64,000 nt of DNA from contig CBDBVC010000016.1 in assembly GCA_965212525.1 (NCBI GenBank), positions 84,747 through 148,746 of the forward strand, given 5' to 3'. The DNA is from SZUA-38 sp965212525 (GTDB lineage Bacteria; Pseudomonadota; Gammaproteobacteria; Xanthomonadales; SZUA-38). The notes under the pieces were generated by a model, which did not search any database, was not told the origin of the DNA, and was given only the letters and a program-made list of their open reading frames with translations. The first letter of the stretch is position 1; each line of letters starts with the position of its first letter. Positions 57,181 to 64,000 of the stretch are shown piece by piece. Position numbers and translations under genes: made by a program.

Positions 57181-59083
57181 ATGTCAATGATTCGCTTGCA
57201 AGACGCCTCGCTGGCGTTCGGTGATGTCCCGCTGCTGCACGAAGCCGAACTGACAATCGAGTCGGGCGAGCGACTCTGCCTAGTTGGACGCAACGGCACA
57301 GGCAAGTCAACACTGCTGAATGTGCTGAGTCAGTGCGAAACACTGGATTCTGGCAATCTGGTAATCCAGCAGGGGCTGCGTATTGCCAGACTCGACCAGG
57401 AAGTACCCGAGCTGAACGACAGCACATTGTATGAGGTTGTTTCAGCAGGGCTCGGTGATCATCAGGCGCTGCTGCTGAAGTACCACGAGGCCAGTCAGCA
57501 GCTGGCCAATGCCGATGAGAGAACGCTGCAGGCCTTCAGTCAGCTACAGCAACAGGTGGAAGAAAGTGGCGCCTGGGCGGGGGCACAGCGCATAGACTCG
57601 ATTCTCGATCGACTCAGGTTGCCAGCTGACCTGCCGATGTCTGCAGCCAGTGGTGGCATGCGACGACGCACCATGCTTGGTCAGGCGCTGGTCAGCGAGC
57701 CTGATGTACTGCTGCTGGATGAACCCACCAATCATCTGGATATCGATGCCATCGAATCGCTGGAACAGGCGATCCTGGGATATCCGGGAACAGTTCTGTT
57801 TGTCACGCACGATCGCAGCTTCATGGATCGACTGGCGACCCGTGTGATCGAGCTCGACCGTGGTGTGCTGCGTTCCTTCCCTGGATCGTGGGACGATTAT
57901 CGAAAACGCAAACTTGCCCTGCTGAAGGCCGAGCAAGAGGCCAATCGTCAATTCGACAAGTCTCTGGCTGAGGAGGAGGTCTGGATCCGGCAGGGTATCA
58001 AGGCACGCCGCACCCGCAACGAGGGCCGTGTGCGGCGGCTGGAGCAGATGCGACGCGAACGTGCGGCACGGCTTGAACAGCAGGGACGAGCCAACATGCA
58101 GATCAGTGCCGGCAATCAGTCAGGCAAGCGCGTGTTTGTGCTCAGCGATGTCACGTTCAGTCATGATGACAGGCCCGTGATTCGGGATTTCTCGACGACT
58201 GTCCAGCGCGGTGATCGCATCGGCATCATCGGACCCAACGGCTGTGGCAAGAGTACGCTATTGCGCCTCATGCTGGGCGAGATTGAACCGCAGGCTGGAA
58301 CGGTTGAAACTGGCACCCAGCTCACGGTGGCATATTTTGACCAGCAGCGTGAGCAGCTAAAACCCGATTCACCCGTTCGCGACAACGTGGCCGATGGCAA
58401 CGATTTCATTGAAATAAACGGCAAACGCCGACATGTCGTCAGCCACCTCAATGATTTCCTGTTCACGCCAGCACGCATCAATTCACCGGTCAGTTCACTT
58501 TCTGGAGGTGAACGAAATCGCCTGATGCTGGCACGTCTGTTTGCCAGGCCAGCAAACCTGGCTGGTACTGGACGAGCCGACCAACGATCTCGATATCGAA
58601 ACACTTGAACTGCTCGAAGAGCTGCTGGTGGACTACCCGGGCACAGTCTTGCTGGTCAGCCACGATCGCCGATTTCTAGATCGTACGGTCACCAGCACAC
58701 TGGTATTCGGTGACGATGGGCAGATCAGCGAACACGTTGGCGGTTATACCGACTGGCAACGGTTTCTGGCGGCCAGTCAGAACACAACCGTAAAGAAATC
58801 AGAAGCCTGTACTCAATCCGGCAACAGGAAACCGGCAGCAAAGTCCACTCGTGCTTCCTCGATGACCTACAGCGAACGTCTCGAACTTGAACGGCTGCCA
58901 GGTGAAATCGAACAGGGCGAAGCCGAACTGGCAGGGCTGCAGGCCGAAATCAGTGAAGATGGGTTTTATCAACAGGCCGAACAGCAGGTGACCGACACGC
59001 TGACAAGGCTGGCAGCGGCGGAACAGTTGCTGGCAGAGCGCTATGAGCGATGGCAGTTGCTTGAGGAAAAGAGCGGCACATGA
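57181..59083 (+). pseudogene. uup: Frameshifted ABC-F ATPase Uup
   Basis: An ABC-F protein with two complete nucleotide-binding domains that acts on ribosomes or replication structures rather than transport. NBD1: Walker A GRNGTGKSTLL, signature SGGMRRR, Walker B LLLDEPTNHLD. NBD2: GPNGCGKSTLL, SLSGGERNR and LVLDEPTNDLD. The first frame (57181-58608) breaks near 58560, where an extra G (in ctggctggta) shifts translation; the second frame carries LVLDEPTNDLDIETL to the C-terminal coiled coil at 59083. Removing the G rejoins PANLLVLDEP. The BaiN-like gene starts in its stop codon (ATGA). Confidence 0.85.
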
Positions 59084-60270
59084 GCCGGCAGGTCGACGTT
59101 GTCATCATCGGTGCCGGTGCGGCCGGACTGATGTGTGCCATCAGCGCCGGACAGCGGGGCCGGTCCGTGGCCGTGCTGGATCATGCCAACAAGGTGGGCA
59201 AGAAGATTCTGATGTCCGGTGGCGGGCGCTGCAATTTTACCAACACCGGCTCGGAACCATCCCGATTCCTGTCAGAAAATCCACACTTCTGCAAATCGGC
59301 ACTGAGTCGATACACGCAGTGGGATTTTATCGCCCTGGTGGAAAAACACGGCATCGCCTACCACGAGAAAAAACTTGGTCAGCTGTTCTGTGACAACAAG
59401 TCGAAGGATATCCTGAACATGCTGCTCAGCGAATGCGAGCAGGTCAGGGCGGACGTGCGAACACTGTGCACGGTTGAACGCATCGAACCGATCAATGAGG
59501 GATTCAGACTGAAGACCAGTCAGGGGGCATGGCATTGTCAGTCGCTGGTGATTGCCAGCGGTGGGCTGTCGATTCCAAAGATGGGTGCCACCGGATTCGG
59601 CTATGAGGTCGCAACCCAGTTCGGATTGCGCCTGGTACCGCGAACAGCCGGTCTGGTGCCGTTCACGCTTAATCCGGTAATGCTGGAGGAATTTGATGGC
59701 CTCTCCGGTACATCGGTCGACTGTGAGATAAGCTGTAACGGCATGTCATTCAGGGAAAACCTGCTGTTCACGCATCGCGGGCTCAGTGGCCCGGCGGTAC
59801 TGCAGATATCCTCCTACTGGAATCAGGGTGACCATGTCAGCATCAACCTGCTGCCGACAGACAATGCCATGGATCTGCTCAAGCGCGAGCAGCAGCGCAG
59901 GCCGGTGAGCACACTGGTCTCGGTATTTTCTGGCATTTTCAGCAGGAAACTGGCACAGCGGCTCACAACGCTTTGGTTTGATGACCTGGATTGCAGTTCT
60001 CTGGCGGATATGAGCGATGCCAGTCTCAGGCGTGTTGCTGACAGTTTGCACGACTGGACATTCAGGCCGAACGGGACTGAGGGCTACCGAACTGCAGAAG
60101 TCACGCTAGGTGGTGTCGACTGTGATGAGTTGTCGTCCCGAACGTTTGAGTGCAAGTCGGTACCCGGGCTGTACTTCATCGGCGAGGTGGTCGATGTGAC
60201 CGGGCATCTGGGTGGCTACAATTTTCAGTGGGCCTGGGCGTCAGGTCACGCTGCAGGACAGTATGTCTGA
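59080..60270 (+). CDS. BaiN/RdsA (HI0933)-family flavoprotein
   Basis: A 396-residue cytoplasmic FAD/NAD(P)-dependent oxidoreductase. The first FAD motif is IIGAGAAGLMCAI, followed by KVGKKILMSGGGRCNFTN, a family hallmark; the second nucleotide segment includes ASGGLSIPKMGATG. The C-terminus has PGLYFIGEVVDVTGHLGGYNFQWAWASG, as in HI0933/YhiN and BaiN. Physiological role is mostly unknown. Its ATG overlaps the stop of uup (ATGA), so the two are coupled. Intact although it lies amid frameshifted genes. Confidence 0.9.
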   Translation: MSRQVDVVIIGAGAAGLMCAISAGQRGRSVAVLDHANKVGKKILMSGGGRCNFTNTGSEPSRFLSENPHFCKSALSRYTQWDFIALVEKHGIAYHEKKLGQLFCDNKSKDILNMLLSECEQVRADVRTLCTVERIEPINEGFRLKTSQGAWHCQSLVIASGGLSIPKMGATGFGYEVATQFGLRLVPRTAGLVPFTLNPVMLEEFDGLSGTSVDCEISCNGMSFRENLLFTHRGLSGPAVLQISSYWNQGDHVSINLLPTDNAMDLLKREQQRRPVSTLVSVFSGIFSRKLAQRLTTLWFDDLDCSSLADMSDASLRRVADSLHDWTFRPNGTEGYRTAEVTLGGVDCDELSSRTFECKSVPGLYFIGEVVDVTGHLGGYNFQWAWASGHAAGQYV

Positions 60271-60331
60271 TCAGAGCTGTCTATCTGGGGTATGATCCTT
60301 GCAGCGACATCACAGCTGCACAGGATCTGTC

Positions 60332-60715
60332 ATGAAAATCGTTGCCTCCTCACCCCATTTCTTTGTCACTGACCTGATGAAGTCTGTTCGCTTCTATGTC
60401 GACGTTTTGGGCTTTGACGAGCCCGAGATCTGGGGCGATCCTCCCTGTTTTGCCATGCCGGCCCGTGACGGGTTTATCGTCATGCTGAACCAGTGTGAAG
60501 GGCATGATCCATCCCCCAATGGTCCCAGGGATTGCTGGGATGCCTATTTCTGGGTCGATCAGATCGGTGACTTTCTCGAGATCGCCCGAGACAAGGGTGC
60601 CGATATCGTTCACGGGCTGGAGAACAGGCCATTTTACGGCATGAGAGAGATCGGACTGCGCGATCCGGACGGCTACATGCTGGTGTTCGCCGAAGACATG
60701 GGTGAAGCGCGTTGA
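60332..60715 (+). CDS. VOC-family (glyoxalase/bleomycin resistance-like) protein
   Basis: A 127-residue single-chain VOC protein. First half: SPHFFVTDLMKSVRFYVDVLGFDEPEIW; second half: WDAYFWVDQIGDFLEIAR, then GMREIGLRDPDGYMLVFAED with a conserved Asp-Pro-(D)-Gly turn and a likely Glu metal ligand. Typical size. Substrate unknown; families of this type handle glutathione adducts, catechols or antibiotics. AGGA precedes ATG 60332. Confidence 0.87.
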   Translation: MKIVASSPHFFVTDLMKSVRFYVDVLGFDEPEIWGDPPCFAMPARDGFIVMLNQCEGHDPSPNGPRDCWDAYFWVDQIGDFLEIARDKGADIVHGLENRPFYGMREIGLRDPDGYMLVFAEDMGEAR

Positions 60716-60811
60716 GCAGGAAATGGATCAGGCAAGATCATGACGATCTGTCTATTGCCGGTCTGGTAGGGCTGCAGTACTGTTGTTTTCGATCAGGATC
60801 AGGATAACAGC

Positions 60812-61579
60812 ATGACTGTACACATTCTCAACGGTGATTCACTGAAGGAGCAGTTCCCCGATTCCCTGGATGGTCGCATCATTGTTGCACGTGAAGCCCT
60901 GGTTGACGGCCCGATTCGTCACGGGCTCGATCTTGATGCGCTGTATAGTGAGCGCGCCGCCTTTCTCAGTACCAGCTACGGCGGGTCGAGTGATGAGTAC
61001 ATGCAGAAGACGGCTTTCGAGTTTGAATCCATCCGGCAACTGGCTGATACGGAAACCGTTTACCTGTGGTTTGAGGAAGACCTGTTCTGTCAGGTCAATC
61101 TGTGGTTCTGCTGCTGGCTGCTGATCAATCACACGGGCATACGGCAGGCGCACCTGGTTCTGGCTGAAGGCGACATGAGATACGGGTTTGCCGGCTATGA
61201 CACCGATGGTCTGCTGGGGCTGCATGGAACTGCTCACAGGCTGGATGAAACTGATCTTGTCAGACTGGCCTCATTGTGGCCGCTCTACCTGAATGATGAT
61301 CACGAACAGATGCTTGAATCGAGCCGGTCCTGGCAGTCCGAATTGCCGTTTCTGACAGATGCCGTGCAGGCCAATGCCGATCGAATCAGTCCCGACCACC
61401 AGGATGGCAGGCCGTACCGGTCATTGAGGCGCATCATGTCTCTAACCGAGCCCTGTGAGTTTGGCCCCGTCTTTCGCGAGTTCTGGAGTCAGGAGAGTAT
61501 TTATGGCTTCGGTGACCTGCAGGTCCGACGCATGTTCGACAGTATTCTCGATAGCGGCACGCGCGACAGTGGTACATGA
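60812..61579 (+). CDS. DUF1835-containing protein
   Basis: A 255-residue cytoplasmic protein that starts with the DUF1835 pattern MTVHILNGDSLKEQF, then VAREALVDGP. YLWFEEDLFCQVNLWFCCWLL is a hydrophobic-aromatic core stretch. Function unknown. AGGA precedes the ATG. Its stop overlaps the next gene's ATG (ATGA at 61576-61579), so it is coupled to the frameshifted NADH dehydrogenase. Confidence 0.85.
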   Translation: MTVHILNGDSLKEQFPDSLDGRIIVAREALVDGPIRHGLDLDALYSERAAFLSTSYGGSSDEYMQKTAFEFESIRQLADTETVYLWFEEDLFCQVNLWFCCWLLINHTGIRQAHLVLAEGDMRYGFAGYDTDGLLGLHGTAHRLDETDLVRLASLWPLYLNDDHEQMLESSRSWQSELPFLTDAVQANADRISPDHQDGRPYRSLRRIMSLTEPCEFGPVFREFWSQESIYGFGDLQVRRMFDSILDSGTRDSGT

Positions 61580-62860
61580 GTGAGCAAGCACGTCCGCGTG
61601 TGGTGGTCGTCGGTGCGGGATTCGCCGTCTGTTCGCGGTACGTGGGCTTAAACGGACCGATGTCGATATCACCCTGATTGACCGGCAGAATTATCACCTG
61701 TTCCAGCCATTGCTGTATCAGGTGGCAACAGCCGGGCTGGCACCCTCTGATATCGCCTGGCCCATCCGCAATGTTCTGAGTCGACAGAAGAACGCCACCA
61801 TTCTGCTGGGTGAGGTCACCGCTATCGATACCCAGGAGCGTTGTGTGCATACCGCCAGTCGCATGCTGGATTATGATTATCTGGTGCTGGCCACCGGCGC
61901 TACGCACGCCTATTTCGGCAACGAATCCTGGGCCGATCATGCCCCCGGGCTCAAGAGCATTGACGATGCCACTGACATTCGTCGACGCATCCTGATGGCC
62001 TTCGAGCGCGCAGAGATGATGCCCGCTGGCCCAGAACGCGAGGCCATGATGACCTTCGTGATCGTCGGTGCCGGTCCAACAGGGGTCGAACCTGGCCGGG
62101 ACAATTGCAGAGCTGGCCCGCCCACACACTGGCCGCTGATTTCAGGCGCATCGATTCGCGCAGTTCACGCATCCTGCTGGTTGAAGCCGGTGATCGCGTG
62201 CTGCCTGCGATGGACGAGTCCAGTTCGCGCTATGCCGCCCGTGCGCTTGAAAAACTAGGCGTTCAGGTTTGTCTGGGAAAGGCAGTGACGCATTGTGATG
62301 GTGCCTGTGTGCACATCGGTGAGGATCCTCTGGCCTGTGCCACGGTGCTGTGGGCCGCCGGGGGTTGCCGCATCACCGGCCGGCCGCTGGCTGGATGTCG
62401 AGACAGATCGAGCCGGACGGGTGGTGGTGACCGATCAACTGAGTGTGCCCTCACTGGAGCGGGTATTCGTGATCGGAGATACCGCAAGAGTACTTGATTC
62501 CGAGGGAAACCAGGTCCCCGGTATTGCACCGGCGGCGAAGCAGCAGGGTCGCCATGTGGCGAAATGGATTCGTGGCGATATCCAAGGCAAGCCCCTGCAG
62601 AAACCGTATAGGTATCGTCACACTGTAAACCTGGCGACCATCGGTCGCCGCGCAGCGGTGATCGAGTTTCCGAAATTCAGGCTGAAGGGGTTTCTGGCCT
62701 GGTGGGTCTGGGGTGTGGCTCACATCTATTTTCTGATCGGCGTGCGCAGCCCGCTGCTGGTATCCTGCCGCTGTTCTGGCAATACCTCACCTACGGACGC
62801 GGTGCCCGTCTGATTACCGGGCACAAGCGCAAACAGCAGGCTGACCGCAGCAGTGACTGA
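61576..62860 (+). pseudogene. Heavily frameshifted type II NADH dehydrogenase-like oxidoreductase
   Basis: Five single-base shifts can be placed in about 1.3 kb: near 61627 (missing base), 62091 (extra C), 62120 (extra C), 62360 (extra G in a G run) and 62761 (missing base). Rejoined, the protein reads as an NDH-2/FAD oxidoreductase of about 428 residues: GAGFAG FAD motif, LFQPLLYQVATAGLAPSDIAWPIR, LATGATHAYF, VIVGAGPTGVE NAD motif, VLPAMDESS, RVFVIGDTA FAD motif and a C-terminal hydrophobic stretch (GFLAWWVWGVAHIYFLIG). It would feed NADH electrons to quinone without pumping. It ends flush against the convergent AlaX-like gene. Starts within the DUF1835 stop. Confidence 0.8.
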
Positions 62861-63579
62861 TTACTGATCATCCAGAAACAGGTTGACCCGGCGATTCTGC
62901 CTGCCCTTGTTTTCGATCTTGCCGATACGCACCGGTCCGATTTCTGCAGTCGAACGCACGTGCGTGCCACCACAGGGCTGCAGGTCGACCCCCGAATACT
63001 GACCAGTCTGACCCGGCCATGACCCATGGGTGGTGTCACCGACATGGTACGGACCAGATCCATGTTGTTCTCCATTTCCTCATCGGTGATCCAGCTGAAT
63101 TCAAGCACATGATCTGCCTCGATCAGTGCGTCCAGGTTCGCCTGGGTTTCGGCCTTGTCGGGTGATTCAGCCATGTCAAAATCGAGCCGACTCTTGCCTT
63201 CGCTGATATTGCCGCCCGTGACGGGGAACTTGAGTACGGAGCCGAGCAGGTGCATGCAGGTGTGCATGCGCATGAAACGGTAACGACGATCCCAGTCAAT
63301 CTGCAACGAGAGTTCATCGCCAACTTCGGGCAGGTTCTGATCGGGCTCGATCAGGTGCCGGATGCTGGCTGGACCGTCATGGCATTTGCGTGTGTCGTTG
63401 ACAGTCCATTGCCGTCCGTCTGCAGAAGATAACATCCCGGTGTCACCCGGTTGGCCGCCACCCAGCGGGTAGAAGATTGTCCGGTCGAGAAATATGCTCG
63501 TTTCATCGACTGCCACCACACGGGCGGTCATGTTCTGGCAGTATGCATCGTCACGAAAGCACTCTTCGGTCTGGATCAT
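62861..63579 (-). pseudogene. Frameshifted alanyl-tRNA editing (AlaX-like) protein
   Basis: A 239-codon gene that is one base short of an intact frame. It hydrolyses mischarged Ser- or Gly-tRNA(Ala) in the intact family. The first part shows FYPLGGGQPGD, MRMHTCMHLLGSVL (with HxxxH zinc motif) and the GKSRLDFDM stretch. A shift near 62990-63005 breaks the zinc motif DLQPCGGTHV, which is intact in the next frame, as is the closing VNLFLDDQ before TAA 62861. ATG 63579 with GGAG was chosen over TTG 63603. Its stop directly abuts the NADH dehydrogenase stop. Confidence 0.8.
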
Positions 63580-63757
63580 GGCTAGGCTCCGTATCGTGGT
63601 CAAGGCTTACTGTACGATGTCCTGCTGATCACGAAAAGCCCCGGCTGCTGTGCAGTGCACAAATCACTGTTCATCGAGACGTTCATGTCATTCGGATTCA
63701 TGCGCATTTCACAGACGGTTTGATGCTTTTGCTTAAGCTGCCTGCCTGATGCCCTGA

Positions 63758-64000
63758 TCAGATCAGACCGCTCACGAGCGCCAGGCCGATGATCATCATC
63801 AATGTGGCCACCAGGCGCTGGACAACCGTCATGGTGATCTTGCTGAGCAGGCGCTTGCCGATCAATGCACCCGCAAAAGCACTGGCTGTACCGACGGCAA
63901 CGGGAATCAGGATACTCTCCTCACCGCTAAGGTGCTGGCCAAATGTGGTGCCGCCGTAGACGCTCACCCGTGTCACATCGATCACCACGGCCGCAATGAC
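63758..64000 (-). CDS. TauE/SafE family membrane protein (N-terminus beyond right edge)
   Basis: The C-terminal 80 residues of a membrane permease that runs off the right edge. It shows the family's last helices: VIDVTRVSVYGG, then LIPVAVGTASAFAGALIGKRL and VQRLVATLMMIIGLALV. The TauE/SafE (sulfite exporter) family moves small sulfur or organic anions. Reading starts within the gene. No start codon is in the window. Confidence 0.8.
   Translation of the reverse strand, partial: VIAAVVIDVTRVSVYGGTTFGQHLSGEESILIPVAVGTASAFAGALIGKRLLSKITMTVVQRLVATLMMIIGLALVSGLI

Noticed and set aside
54249..63579. Programmed ribosomal frameshifting as the cause of the frame breaks
   Set aside because: Sites share no slippery heptamer or common context, and direction varies.

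Overview
The window reads as chromosomal DNA of a Gram-negative gammaproteobacterium. Evidence: a tripartite RND efflux operon with a TolC-type protein, a TonB-dependent receptor, lipoprotein signals, RapA, Uup, ArfB and a gammaproteobacterial-type second elongation factor G. Several secreted proteins point towards the Lysobacterales/Wenzhouxiangella-like side of the class: a C-terminal IFADGFESGDTSSW-type tail, divergent InlB-like repeat proteins, and a membrane-anchored winged-helix/TPR regulator. This placement is an inference from protein style. I saw no tRNA, rRNA, CRISPR array, insertion sequence, integrase or phage gene. The DNA is moderately GC-rich, apart from one AT-rich intergenic island near 3.5-3.77 kb.

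Layout. 0-6 kb: a DUF4252 lipoprotein cut by the left edge, an isoprenylcysteine-methyltransferase-like membrane protein, a secreted S8 protease and a stand-alone EF-G. 6-12.4 kb: small metabolic genes (Spx/ArsC-like, VOC, cytochrome b561-like), a secreted beta-rich protein, a TonB receptor, DUF3429 and an SDR. 12.5-16.6 kb: a membrane Ser/Thr kinase fused to a formylglycine-generating-enzyme-like domain, an M50B peptidase and a PQQ-type sugar dehydrogenase. 16.8-24 kb: rapA, a small secreted basic protein, a DUF885 peptidase-like protein, a Na+/H+ antiporter and a truncated GST. 24.4-27.5 kb: three translationally coupled secreted proteins around an HExxHxxGF metalloprotease. 27.6-38.6 kb: an acyltransferase-like membrane protein, arfB, YaiI, a winged-helix/TPR regulator, a large beta-helix/InlB-like surface protein, a flavin amine oxidase and a secreted tail-motif protein. 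38.7-47.3 kb: an alpha/beta hydrolase, a divergent BLUF protein, and the RND operon headed by a periplasmic-binding-protein/TolC fusion with a palindrome over its predicted promoter. 47.4-54.2 kb: DUF4189, two amidohydrolases, membrane proteins, GNAT and two tandem hot-dog thioesterases. 54.2-64 kb: a stretch in which five genes carry about ten single-base frameshifts, interleaved with intact genes (BaiN-like, VOC, DUF1835), then a TauE/SafE gene cut by the right edge.

How the genes work together. Two groups look like real functional units. The first is the efflux operon 40483-47017, possibly with the small YrhB/Imm35-like gene behind it. The second is the secreted protease operon 24388-27478. 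Much of the rest is single genes or pairs devoted to envelope biology and secretion. The frameshift cluster is the strongest anomaly; local assembly error and local gene decay are both possible, and the reading frames alone do not settle which.
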